Positions 1-7,773 of a stretch of 29,011 bases of DNA are shown in pieces (the stretch's first letter is position 1; each line of letters opens with the position of its first letter). The translations under genes were made by a program, and so were the position numbers. A model generated the notes under the pieces. The model was not told the DNA's origin. It ran no database searches and saw nothing but the letters and a program-made list of their open reading frames with translations. Origin of the DNA: an uncultured bacterium (GTDB lineage Bacteria > Actinomycetota > Coriobacteriia > Coriobacteriales > Eggerthellaceae); NCBI GenBank assembly GCA_905215035.1, contig CAJMOJ010000021.1:1-29011 (forward strand), written 5' to 3'.

Positions 1-179
1 TTTTCAATATCGTGGCGACTATCATTAAAATCACCACGCCACTCAAAGCATTCAGCACCAGCCTCTTTGCCCTTAGCAATGGTCTCTAAGCACTCATCGA
101 CAGTGGCTCCCATTACTGAAATGATAGTTTTTGGAGATCCTTCTCCGATAGCGGTTCCTTTAATTGTAATTGCCCCCAT
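1..179 (-). CDS. aroD: 3-dehydroquinate dehydratase, type I (5' part only)
   Basis: The reading frame runs off the left edge of the window, so only about 59 N-terminal residues are visible. The start ATG at 179 has a good GGAGG at 186-190. The peptide contains the early family features: a beta strand followed by IGEGSPK, then ISVMGAT, and EWRGDF. The Glu and Arg of this EWR motif correspond to substrate-binding residues in type I dehydroquinases such as Salmonella AroD. The enzyme converts 3-dehydroquinate to 3-dehydroshikimate through a Schiff-base lysine, which lies beyond the edge and cannot be checked. It is divergent from the neighbouring quinate/shikimate dehydrogenase gene, and the two enzymes act on linked substrates. 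Type I enzymes serve in biosynthesis or in quinate breakdown; the context favours the latter, but this is inference. Confidence 0.85.
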   Translation of the reverse strand, partial: MGAITIKGTAIGEGSPKTIISVMGATVDECLETIAKGKEAGAECFEWRGDFNDSRHDIE

Positions 180-222
180 GGATTGCCTCCCTTGTTTGCG
201 ATGGGTGTGTTATGCATTGATG

Positions 223-239
223 CAGTATCTATCATACTG
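223..239. promoter_or_regulatory. Inverted repeat, candidate operator
   Basis: CAGTAT and ATACTG (223-228 and 234-239) form a perfect 6-bp dyad around 5 bp in the space between the divergent aroD fragment and the first shikimate/quinate dehydrogenase gene. Its size suits a TetR-type dimer, and a TetR gene lies in the same block at 1386-2012. Binding is inferred only. Confidence 0.4.
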
Positions 240-287
240 AGATGGATACCGACATGGGTAAAACGATGGAAAAACTACGATATATTT

Positions 288-327
288 CCACGATAAAACA
301 ATGATCAACGATTAAACAACGATTGAA
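288..327. repeat. Short direct repeats with about 11-bp spacing
   Basis: CAACGATT occurs at 306-313 and again at 317-324, preceded by the related CACGATAAAA near 288 and CAATGAT near 298. The 11-bp spacing places the copies on one face of the helix, upstream of the dehydrogenase start at 453. This could be an activator site, or just AT-rich drift. Confidence 0.35.
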
Positions 328-452
328 AAATAACTGCTTAAAACAGGGGGTGGAGTGGCAAGAATAATGAGTAAACAATTTGTTACGCAATCATGGTGTA
401 TGTGCACAGTGAGTACAAAACCAAGGGTTTAAAGAGAAAGGGTAACTATATT

Positions 453-1334
453 ATGTCTGCTCAAGCAACAATGATTAATGGACACACTCATCTCATCAGT
501 TTATTAGGTAAACCTATTCGTCATTCGGCTTCTCCGGTTACGCATAGCGTTTCGTTTGAGCTCATGGGAATTAAGGCGGTATATCTTGCCTTTGAAGTTG
601 TTCCTGAAGATTTGCCTAAAGTGCTTGATGCTATGCGCTGCATGGATGGCTGGGATGGCAGTAATGTAACTATGCCAAATAAGCAGGCGGTTATTCCGTA
701 TTTGGATGGTCTTTCTGATGCAGCACGTTTAATTGGTGCGGTAAACGTAATTGAAAAGACAGAGGATGCTCAGCTTATTGGACATAATACTGACGGCGCT
801 GGTTTTATGGCTAACTTGCGTAAGCATGGTGTGAATCCTGTTGGAAAAACATTTACGCTTATGGGGCCAGGCGGTGCTGGGTCTGCAATAGCGGTGCAAG
901 CTGCGCTTGATGGTGTTGCAACGCTTCATGTTTTCGGTCGCAAAAATGGTCCTTCGTATCAGCATATGCAATCTCTTATAGAGCCGTTACATGAGAAGTC
1001 TGGTTGTGAGGTCATTCTCCATGCATGGGAAGATACGGATGCGCTCAAACAAGCAATCGAGCAAAGTGATGTATTAGTTAATGCGAGCAATATTGGCATG
1101 GGTGAAGATTGTACCGACACTCCCGTGCCAGCAGATTTAATTAAAGAAGGAATGATAGTGGCGGATGCGGTATATCATCCTCTACACACCCAATTGCTCA
1201 AAGACGCTGCCGCTAAGGGATGTACCGTTATTACGGGCATTGGCATGATGAATGAGCAGGCCGCGATTGGTGAAAAGATTTGGTATGGCATCGAAATGCC
1301 TATTGAAGAAATCACCGTCGAGTTGCAAAAGTAA
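453..1334 (+). CDS. Quinate/shikimate dehydrogenase (YdiB/AroE family), copy 1
   Basis: Catalyses reversible NAD(P)-dependent oxidation of shikimate or quinate to the 3-dehydro acid. The 293-residue product shows the substrate-binding HSASP (S25, S27), the catalytic lysine in NVTMPNK (K77), the paired aspartate in NTDGAGF (D114), a dinucleotide-binding GPGGAG loop (138-143) and a C-terminal NEQA glutamine. MPNKQ, and the loop after the Rossmann beta strand (FGRKNG), resemble E. coli YdiB, which uses quinate and NAD, more than housekeeping AroE. I chose the ATG at 453 because AGAAAGGG lies just upstream and because copy 2 aligns from this region; an in-frame start at 393 would add 20 poorly supported residues. 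It is transcribed away from aroD and converges on the tetR gene. Cofactor and substrate preference cannot be settled from sequence alone. Confidence 0.88.
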   Translation: MSAQATMINGHTHLISLLGKPIRHSASPVTHSVSFELMGIKAVYLAFEVVPEDLPKVLDAMRCMDGWDGSNVTMPNKQAVIPYLDGLSDAARLIGAVNVIEKTEDAQLIGHNTDGAGFMANLRKHGVNPVGKTFTLMGPGGAGSAIAVQAALDGVATLHVFGRKNGPSYQHMQSLIEPLHEKSGCEVILHAWEDTDALKQAIEQSDVLVNASNIGMGEDCTDTPVPADLIKEGMIVADAVYHPLHTQLLKDAAAKGCTVITGIGMMNEQAAIGEKIWYGIEMPIEEITVELQK

Positions 1335-1385
1335 TGGGGTAAACCAGTTTTGTTTAAAGATGCGCAAGCTATGCTTTACGTTTTG

Positions 1386-2012
1386 CTATGCTTCAAGCTT
1401 TTTGAGGTAATTGGTTAAATGGATGTCGATGAGGTCTGCCACATCGACATCCCCTTTTAAGACACACCAGTAGAACATGAATCCTGTAACAATGGCACCA
1501 ATTTCTAGCTTTGCTTGATCAAGATCAATCCCTGGTTTGATTTCTCCATCTTTTTGCCCTTGGATGAGATAGACCTCAACTTCTTCAAGGATCATGCGCT
1601 CATTATTAGGACGATGTCGAAAATCTAATACTGGGTTGGTGGGTACATAAAAGTACGACATAAATTCATAGCCTGCCTCTTGGTAGCATTTGACCATGAA
1701 TTGATAGATGGTACGAATTTTCTCTGAGGCTGTTTTGTTTTTGCTTAAGGCGTTGACGTCTTTCTGATAACGTTCAAACGTGTACATAAGGTAATAATTG
1801 ATAACATCTTCTTTACTATCGAAAAGATGATAAAAAGCGCCTGTGGTTAGTCCCGCTTCTTTGCAAATGGTGCGTACATTAAATTTACTGATCTCTTGTG
1901 TTTGAATGATATGAATCGCGGCTGATAAAATTTTTTGGCGGCTCAGATCTGATCGTGTTTCTTGTTTGTTTGTAGAAGAAAGTGAAATGCTAGGTTTAGT
2001 CTGTTTAGCCAT
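1386..2012 (-). CDS. TetR/AcrR family transcriptional regulator
   Basis: A 208-residue protein with an N-terminal helix-turn-helix: the segment NVRTICKEAGLTTGAFYHLF (about 46-65) has the family's AGLTTGAFYHLF pattern, preceded by the DLSRQKILSAA helix. The remainder is an all-helical ligand-binding and dimer domain with no specific match I recognise. The start at 2012 is set by AAGGAA eight bases upstream; an open frame extends further but overlaps the preceding gene. It lies 25 bp downstream of the hypothetical gene and is the last gene of the aroE-like/hypothetical/tetR operon. It is therefore a plausible repressor of the quinate/shikimate genes, with the dyads at 223-239 and 4142-4165 as candidate sites. 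The ligand is unknown. Confidence 0.88.
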   Translation of the reverse strand: MAKQTKPSISLSSTNKQETRSDLSRQKILSAAIHIIQTQEISKFNVRTICKEAGLTTGAFYHLFDSKEDVINYYLMYTFERYQKDVNALSKNKTASEKIRTIYQFMVKCYQEAGYEFMSYFYVPTNPVLDFRHRPNNERMILEEVEVYLIQGQKDGEIKPGIDLDQAKLEIGAIVTGFMFYWCVLKGDVDVADLIDIHLTNYLKKLEA

Positions 2013-2037
2013 AAACGGTTCCTTGTATCGTTGTTTG

Positions 2038-3021
2038 CTACGTTGCAGAACCTTCGGTCGAAGAAGGGGCAGCAACTTTAAGCTGTAGTAGGTTGAGTTG
2101 TTGATAAAGAGGATTGAGCATAGGCGCCAATTCTTCATCAATATCGTTTATTTTTTTGGTTAGTGCGTTGATACGCATTGTAATATCGTGGCGTTGTTTT
2201 AGTTTGTATGATTTTGTATTTTCAAGCTGTTCGGTAAGTACCGAGATTTGTTGTTGATAGAGGTTTTTATTCGTTACGCCCGTGACCTTGGCAAGGTCGT
2301 TTTCAAGCAACGCGCAATAATAGTCGTATGTCTGTTGCGTATCTTCTTGTGATGGGTGTGATGGTGATGCGGCAGATGAAGCGAGTATCTTGTTGGCTGC
2401 AGCGACGTGTGCCTGCAATTGCTCACGGAGGTTTTTTTCATACGCTCTTTGTTGTTCAAGGCGTGGCTGGAGTATGCGCGCAAACAAAGCGCCATAACTC
2501 TCCTTGTTGTTTAGCGTGGTGTATGCAGTATATATAAGTCGATCATTAGGCATAAAGCCCATTTTAGAACGGGTGCACAAATTGGCACAGAGTATGAGCT
2601 CACTTTCTATAAGAGATACATGAAGATAAGGCAGCTCATTTAAAAAGGTAAGCCAGGTTATCATGACCTCATGAAGTTGCTTTGCCCCGCTATAAGATGG
2701 CATCATCAAGCTGGCCTCAAGTTGTTCGGCTATCTGTTTTTTGCGTGCCATATAAATGTCAGTTCCCGTATGAAACCATTGATCTTCTGGGATTTGTTCG
2801 CAGAGTGTTTGCGCTGACAAGATGGCTGCTTGAGCATTGATGGTAAGAAGTTTGGGATCCCAATAACCAAAACGCGCTTGTAAGAAGAGCGCCTCTTGAT
2901 TATAAGGATCCTGTTGTAAGATTTTGTCGCACAAAGCAGACATAGTGACAAAATCTTGTGCGTCACAGGCATGGTGCGCTTGTGTAGTAAGTGTATCGAG
3001 ATTGGCACAACCTGTTGTCAT
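2038..3021 (-). CDS. Hypothetical helical protein in the shikimate operon
   Basis: A 327-residue protein that I do not recognise. Residues about 20-50 (ALCDKILQQDPYNQEALFLQAR) resemble a single TPR-like helical hairpin. The last third is rich in Gln, Glu, Lys and Leu and probably forms a coiled coil (from about EQQRAYEKNLREQLQ and again from YQQQISVLTEQLE to the C-terminus). No signal peptide, membrane segment or catalytic motif is visible. The ATG at 3021 has AAGGA ten bases upstream; the open frame continues upstream but would overlap the dehydrogenase gene, which ends at 3050. It sits between the second dehydrogenase and tetR with gaps of 28 and 25 bp, so co-transcription is likely. A scaffold or regulatory role is possible, but there is no direct evidence. 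Confidence 0.7.
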   Translation of the reverse strand: MTTGCANLDTLTTQAHHACDAQDFVTMSALCDKILQQDPYNQEALFLQARFGYWDPKLLTINAQAAILSAQTLCEQIPEDQWFHTGTDIYMARKKQIAEQLEASLMMPSYSGAKQLHEVMITWLTFLNELPYLHVSLIESELILCANLCTRSKMGFMPNDRLIYTAYTTLNNKESYGALFARILQPRLEQQRAYEKNLREQLQAHVAAANKILASSAASPSHPSQEDTQQTYDYYCALLENDLAKVTGVTNKNLYQQQISVLTEQLENTKSYKLKQRHDITMRINALTKKINDIDEELAPMLNPLYQQLNLLQLKVAAPSSTEGSAT

Positions 3022-3049
3022 AGTACATAAATCCTTGTTACTGCCCTTG

Positions 3050-3979
3050 TTATGAACGAAGCGCATCAAGCTCTGCACGGATTTCGTCAATAGGGATTTC
3101 AATCCCAAAACGAATGCGATCAGCAACGACGGCTTGTTCATCATTCATACCAATTCCACTTAATGCAAGACACCCTAACGACTGCGCATCTTTAATCAGT
3201 TGCGTTTCGCGGGGTGTGTTAATGACATCAGCGACAACCATGCCAGGTTTAATCAGTTCTTTGGCGATGGGTGTATCAGTATTGCCAATGCCCATGCCAA
3301 CATTTGTGCCGTTAACAAGGATGTCAGATTCAGCGATCTTTTGTTTGAGAAGTGCGATATCTTCAAGAGGATAGACGTGCATAGTGCAGTCAGTTTCTGC
3401 TTCGATTTTTGGAGCAAGTTCTTTGGCGAGGTTATAAGAATTTCCTCCCTCGCGAGCAAAGACATTGAGTGTTTTTACCCCATCAAGGGCAGCTTGAACT
3501 AAAATTGCACGACCGGCACCTCCCGGACCTACCATAGTCATCGTTGAACCAGGAACCTGGGCTCCTTGTTTTACTAAGTTATTCATAAAGCCAGGGCCAT
3601 CAGAGTTATATCCTTTGATGGTTCCATCGGCTTCTTTTTTAACGATGTTTACCGCACCCGCAATACGAGCATTGTCGGCAAGCTCATCGCAATACTCCAT
3701 GATGGCTTGCTTGAGAGGCATGGTGACCGTAATATCAATCCAGCCATCAGCATGGCGAAACCCTTCCATGACAGCGGGTAGATCATCGAGGTCAACCTCA
3801 AATGAAAGAAATACTGCGTTAAGCCCCATTTTTTGGTAGGCCAAAGTATGGGTTTCTGGTGAGACGGAATGGAAAGCAGGCTTTCCGATGAGGGTGACAA
3901 GTCGGGTGTGACCGTTGACATAGAGATGGTGAGGTTTAGGGCCGGTAGTTGGCTCAATTTGTGCAGGTATAGAAGGCAT
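3050..3979 (-). CDS. Quinate/shikimate dehydrogenase (YdiB/AroE family), copy 2
   Basis: A paralogue of the gene at 453-1334, 309 residues, with a longer N-terminus. Visible motifs are FHSVSP (S38, S40), the catalytic lysine in TVTMPLK (K90), NSDGPGF with the aspartate D127 (Ser replacing the usual Thr of NTDG), GPGGAGRA (151-158) and FAREGGNSY after the Rossmann strand. The FAREG sequence lacks the Asn-Arg pair that AroE uses to hold the NADP phosphate, and so points to NAD or mixed specificity, as in YdiB. The start at 3979 is preceded by AAAGGA. It is first in a three-gene minus-strand operon with the hypothetical gene and tetR. Two diverged copies suggest different substrates (quinate against shikimate) or different directions of use. 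Confidence 0.88.
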   Translation of the reverse strand: MPSIPAQIEPTTGPKPHHLYVNGHTRLVTLIGKPAFHSVSPETHTLAYQKMGLNAVFLSFEVDLDDLPAVMEGFRHADGWIDITVTMPLKQAIMEYCDELADNARIAGAVNIVKKEADGTIKGYNSDGPGFMNNLVKQGAQVPGSTMTMVGPGGAGRAILVQAALDGVKTLNVFAREGGNSYNLAKELAPKIEAETDCTMHVYPLEDIALLKQKIAESDILVNGTNVGMGIGNTDTPIAKELIKPGMVVADVINTPRETQLIKDAQSLGCLALSGIGMNDEQAVVADRIRFGIEIPIDEIRAELDALRS

Positions 3980-4111
3980 GAGAGTCCTTTCTCTCGATTT
4001 TTATTACAGGGCGCAACTGTTATAGGACACTACTGCACGATAGCCATGCTTGCACGTGGTTATGGTTGTTACCCATAGGAAGCATTGTCAGCTCGCTTGT
4101 GCCGGTACAGC

Positions 4112-4131
4112 ATCGTATAGTATCGTATAGT
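4112..4131. repeat. Tandem 10-bp repeat in a divergent promoter region
   Basis: ATCGTATAGT is repeated exactly twice (4112-4121, 4122-4131) in the 454-bp gap between copy 2 of the dehydrogenase (minus) and pntA (plus). The 10-bp period matches helical phasing. It may be part of a regulatory site together with the palindrome that follows at 4142. Confidence 0.5.
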
Positions 4132-4141
4132 ATCAATTATT

Positions 4142-4165
4142 ATAACATGTTACGTAACACGTTAT
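4142..4165. promoter_or_regulatory. 24-bp near-perfect palindrome, candidate operator
   Basis: The core TGTTACGTAACA (4148-4159) is a perfect 12-bp palindrome. The symmetry extends to ATAAC and GTTAT on either side with one mismatched pair, giving 24 bp. A further ACGTTAT follows at 4171-4177. It lies 163 bp upstream of the second dehydrogenase gene and 269 bp upstream of pntA. The likely binder is the TetR protein encoded in the first operon, or an unlinked regulator. Confidence 0.55.
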
Positions 4166-4346
4166 GCAATACGTTATACAACTCACGCATATCGTATTCT
4201 AGCTCTGAAGTCTGCATCAACGAGTATGTATAGATCGTGCAGATTTCTATTATTTTTGGAAATAGACCAGGGTAATTCCATACGTATCAGCGCTGGTGTG
4301 ATGGGAGAGGTGTTTGTTTTTTGGTCGATAGATGAGTACAGATGAC

Positions 4347-4352
4347 TATAAT
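4347..4352 (+). promoter_or_regulatory. Possible -10 element for pntAB
   Basis: A consensus TATAAT lies about 80 bp upstream of the pntA start. No -35 at ideal spacing is obvious: TTGGTC at 4321-4326 is 20 bp away. It is a weak call. The rest of the 3980-4433 gap holds only the repeats listed separately. Confidence 0.3.
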
Positions 4353-4433
4353 AAAGCTCATATTTTTATCAAACAGAATACGTATCAGCATGTTTGTAAC
4401 ATAGGCTACGTGTGAGTGGGGGGCGTAGGGCTT

Positions 4434-6086
4434 ATGATTATTGGTATTCCAAAAGAGGAAGCTAAAGGACAAACACTTGTTGCTCTTTCACCTGATGGTG
4501 TAACTAAACTTATAAAGCTCGGTTATGAGATCGTGGTTGAATCAGGTGCGGGTGATTTAGCAAGTTTCTTTGACGCTGCCTATAGCAATGCAGGAGCACG
4601 CATTGTGAGTGCGGCAGAAGTGTGGGAGTCAGACATTGTGCTATGTCTTGATGCTCCCGACGAAGCACGTCTTGAGCTTATGCGCCCAGGAACAATTCTA
4701 GTTACTCGCCTTAATCCGGGTGCTCATCCAGAATTACTTGAATTTCTTGCTCAGCACAATATTACAGCGCTTGCTATGGATGCTATTCCACGCATTTCGC
4801 GCGCACAATCAATGGATGTACGTTCCTCGATGTCTAATGTAGCAGGGTATCGTGCAGTGATTGAAGCTGCTAATCAATTTGGGCGCCTCTTCAATGGTCA
4901 GGTGACTGCTGCGGGGAAAATGCCTCCGGCGCGTGTATATGTGATCGGGGTCGGTGTTGCGGGTTTGGCGGCTATTGGTACGGCGAACTCGTTAGGTGCG
5001 ATCGTCTCTGCAACAGACGTTCGATCTGATGTCGCTGATCAAGTTGAATCACTTGGAGCTACTTTTGTAGAGATTCCCGTTCAGCAAGAGTCTGCCGATG
5101 GGTATGCCAAAGAAATGACCGTTGAGCAACAAGCGCAAGTCAATGCGGTCTATGCTGAACAGGCTGCCAAAAACGATATCATCATCACAACAGCACAAAT
5201 TCCAGGGAAGCCTTCACCGCTTTTGCTTGATGAGACAGCTATTGCAAACATGAAGGCAGGATCAGTAATCGTTGATTTGGGGGCGAGTGCGCTTGGAAGC
5301 AATACCGCTCTTACCGTTCCTGGTGATGTAACAACAACGGAGAATGGCGTTACTATTATTGGCTACACTGACTTGCCGCGTCGTTTGCCTGCACAGGCAT
5401 CCCAACTCTTTGGTCAGAATCTCGTTAATTTCTTTAAGCTTGCTACGCCTGAGAAGGATGGACGGCTTGTTCTTAATGAAGACGATGAGGTAATTCGTGG
5501 TGTCACTGTTACGCTCGATGGCCAGATCATGTGGCCGCCACCTGCTATTAGTGTTTCAGCTGAAAAATCTGCTGCACATCCAACGGATGTGGCTTCTGCT
5601 GTAGCGACACATGCCATAGCAAATACTGCCGGCGCGGGAGGACATGAAAAAGATGCGACGGATGCTCCTGCAGCACAGATGACCGATCTTGCAGGCACGT
5701 CAGACTCATCGGTATCGCATAAATCTTTTGCTACTGTTTTTAAACGATGGTGGTGGAAGGTGCTTCTTGGCGCACTTGGTGTTGCTCTCATTTTGGCCGC
5801 TCCCGCTGAGATGGAAGAGCATTTTGTTGTATTCGAGCTTGCGGTCGTAGTTGGCTTTTATGTTATTACCAACGTTACGCACAAGTTGCATACGCCCCTT
5901 ATGAGCGTTACTAATGCAATTTCTGGCATCATTATTGTGGGTGCGCTTTTGCAGATTGGGTCAAGTAATCCTGTTGTGGTGGCATTGGCGCTTATTGCCG
6001 CAGTGCTTGCTTCAATCAATATTTTTGGCGGATTCTTGGTTACGCATCGCATGCTTTCCATGTTTGAGCAAAGTTCGGAAGAGTAA
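4434..6086 (+). CDS. pntA: NAD(P) transhydrogenase subunit alpha
   Basis: Membrane transhydrogenase alpha subunit, which moves hydride from NADH to NADP+ using the proton gradient. The 550-residue product aligns along its length with E. coli PntA (510). It opens with MIIGIPKE, has the hydride-transfer loop SRAQSMDVRSS (Q125, D128), the NAD-binding VGVAGLAAIGTA (about 172-183) and ATDVR, and then IPGKPSP and YTDLPRRLP. The C-terminus has four membrane helices (about 436-550) including the near-invariant TPLMSVTNAISGI. The extra length is a linker at about 372-435 rich in Ala, Thr, Asp and Ser, between the soluble and membrane parts. The ATG at 4434 is preferred over an in-frame GTG at 4416 because it matches the family N-terminus. 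pntB follows after 12 bp. Confidence 0.96.
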   Translation: MIIGIPKEEAKGQTLVALSPDGVTKLIKLGYEIVVESGAGDLASFFDAAYSNAGARIVSAAEVWESDIVLCLDAPDEARLELMRPGTILVTRLNPGAHPELLEFLAQHNITALAMDAIPRISRAQSMDVRSSMSNVAGYRAVIEAANQFGRLFNGQVTAAGKMPPARVYVIGVGVAGLAAIGTANSLGAIVSATDVRSDVADQVESLGATFVEIPVQQESADGYAKEMTVEQQAQVNAVYAEQAAKNDIIITTAQIPGKPSPLLLDETAIANMKAGSVIVDLGASALGSNTALTVPGDVTTTENGVTIIGYTDLPRRLPAQASQLFGQNLVNFFKLATPEKDGRLVLNEDDEVIRGVTVTLDGQIMWPPPAISVSAEKSAAHPTDVASAVATHAIANTAGAGGHEKDATDAPAAQMTDLAGTSDSSVSHKSFATVFKRWWWKVLLGALGVALILAAPAEMEEHFVVFELAVVVGFYVITNVTHKLHTPLMSVTNAISGIIIVGALLQIGSSNPVVVALALIAAVLASINIFGGFLVTHRMLSMFEQSSEE

Positions 6087-6098
6087 GGGAGGCGCATC

Positions 6099-7604
6099 AT
6101 GGAACAGTTTATCCAAACCACGTTTGCCCTCACGGGTTCCGCACTTGATGCGATTGTTCGATTCCAATCGTTTGCCTATATTATTGCAGCCCTGCTCTTT
6201 ATCTTGGCGCTTGCAGGGCTTTCAAAACAAAAATCAGCACAGCGTGGCAATTACTTGGGTATTTTTGGCATGATCTGTGCACTTGTGGCGACTATTCTTG
6301 TTGCAGTAGTAACTGATGATGCAGCAGCGGGCCTTACCATTCTTCTCATTATTGCTGCTCTCATTGTGGGTGGCGCTATTGGTGTTCGCAAAGCGCTTAA
6401 AGTTCAAATGACAGGAATGCCTGAACTTGTTGCGATGCTGCATTCTTTTGTTGGTCTTGCAGCAGTATTGGTTGGCTTTAACTCGTTCTTTATTGAGCCA
6501 GGAGGAGTAGGTCGATCGGCAGCATTTCATATGGGTGAAGTGGGTCTTGCGGTCTTTATTGGTGCGGTTACCTTTACAGGATCTATTGTGGCTTATCTGA
6601 AACTGTCGGGAAAAATTTCAGGCAAACCACTTTGTCTGCCTGGACGTAATGCCCTCAACTTAGCAGCGGTAATTGCTTCACTGGTGCTGATTGGCTGGCT
6701 GATTTCTTCTCAAGGAGTTGAAGCAGGTTTGCCGCCGCTCATTATTTTGACGGTGCTTTCATTCTTATTGGGTCTGCATCTAGTTATGGCAATTGGTGGG
6801 GGTGATATGCCCGTTGTAGTTTCTATGCTCAATTCCTACTCTGGTTGGGCAGCGGCTATGGCAGGCTTTACGCTCGGTAACGACTTGCTTATTATCACGG
6901 GAGCCTTGGTGGGTTCATCGGGCGCATATCTGTCTTATATTATGTGTCAAGGCATGAACCGCTCTTTTGTTTCGGTTATCTTGGGTGGCTTTGGACAAGG
7001 TGCGCCCAAAAAGAAAAGTGTATCTGCAGACGGAAATGCTGCGGCTGGATCTGATGTGGGCGGGGAATTTGTTGATACGCATACTGAAGTTACGCCGGCA
7101 GAAGTTGCGGAGCTCTTAGAGGATGCACAAACCATCGTTATTACGCCAGGATATGGTATGGCGGTTGCTCAAGCGCAGTATCCTGTTGCGGAATTAACCA
7201 AAAAACTTATCGCTCAAGGGAAAGACGTTAAGTTTGGCATCCATCCCGTTGCGGGCCGTATGCCGGGTCACATGAACGTATTGTTGGCTGAGGCAAAAGT
7301 TCCTTACGACAACGTATTTGAGATGGATGAGATTAATGATGATTTTGGCGATGTGGATGTCGTGCTTGTCATTGGCGCTAATGATACGGTAAATCCCGCG
7401 GCTGAGACTGAGCCGGATTCGCCTATTGCAGGCATGCCTGTTTTGCGGGTATGGGAGGCAGGCAAGGTTATTGTATCTAAGCGTTCGATGGGGAATGCTG
7501 GATATGCAGGGGTGTCGAATCCTTTGTTCTACAACGAGAATACGTCTATGCTTCTTGGGGATGCAAAAGATACGGTGCAGGCGGTATTGACTGCTCTTAC
7601 GTAA
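6099..7604 (+). CDS. pntB: NAD(P) transhydrogenase subunit beta
   Basis: Beta subunit that completes the proton channel and binds NADP(H). The start at 6099 has AAGGGAGG upstream. The product has 501 residues against about 462 in E. coli. The first two thirds are membrane helices, with a slightly extended N-terminus. The C-terminal domain III is unmistakable: ITPGYGMAVAQAQYPVAEL, then GIHPVAGRMPGHMNVLLAEA, EMDEINDDF, VIGANDTVNP and KRSMGNAGYAGVSNPLF. The KRSM segment carries one extra residue relative to the usual KRSMNTGYAG. It is co-transcribed with pntA. In an anaerobe with fumarate reductase it would supply NADPH at the expense of proton motive force. Confidence 0.96.
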   Translation: MEQFIQTTFALTGSALDAIVRFQSFAYIIAALLFILALAGLSKQKSAQRGNYLGIFGMICALVATILVAVVTDDAAAGLTILLIIAALIVGGAIGVRKALKVQMTGMPELVAMLHSFVGLAAVLVGFNSFFIEPGGVGRSAAFHMGEVGLAVFIGAVTFTGSIVAYLKLSGKISGKPLCLPGRNALNLAAVIASLVLIGWLISSQGVEAGLPPLIILTVLSFLLGLHLVMAIGGGDMPVVVSMLNSYSGWAAAMAGFTLGNDLLIITGALVGSSGAYLSYIMCQGMNRSFVSVILGGFGQGAPKKKSVSADGNAAAGSDVGGEFVDTHTEVTPAEVAELLEDAQTIVITPGYGMAVAQAQYPVAELTKKLIAQGKDVKFGIHPVAGRMPGHMNVLLAEAKVPYDNVFEMDEINDDFGDVDVVLVIGANDTVNPAAETEPDSPIAGMPVLRVWEAGKVIVSKRSMGNAGYAGVSNPLFYNENTSMLLGDAKDTVQAVLTALT

Positions 7605-7651
7605 GCAAAGTGAGCAGAGTAAGCAAAAGCGACATGAATCACGTTAGAGTT

Positions 7652-7677
7652 ACGAGCTTGCAGGATTGCAAGCTCGT
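7652..7677 (+). terminator. Hairpin after pntB
   Basis: ACGAGCTTGCA and TGCAAGCTCGT form a perfect 11-bp stem with a GGAT loop, 48 bp after the pntB stop. The following sequence is only mildly T-rich (TGCTTTC), so it may be a weak terminator or a 3' stabilising structure. Confidence 0.5.
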
Positions 7678-7773
7678 TGCTTTCAGTCTGAAATCGCATA
7701 AGGTTGTTGACGTTATATCGGCATGCTTTGTGTTAGAGTGAATTTGGGGGTTATGTGCTGAAGAGGGGATAGT

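Noticed and set aside
5414..5791. Antisense ORF of 125 codons opposite pntA
   Set aside because: It is a shadow of the linker-coding frame of pntA with no ribosome site and a composition expected from the opposite strand. The same applies to other long antisense ORFs over frdA and the MFS-CBS gene.
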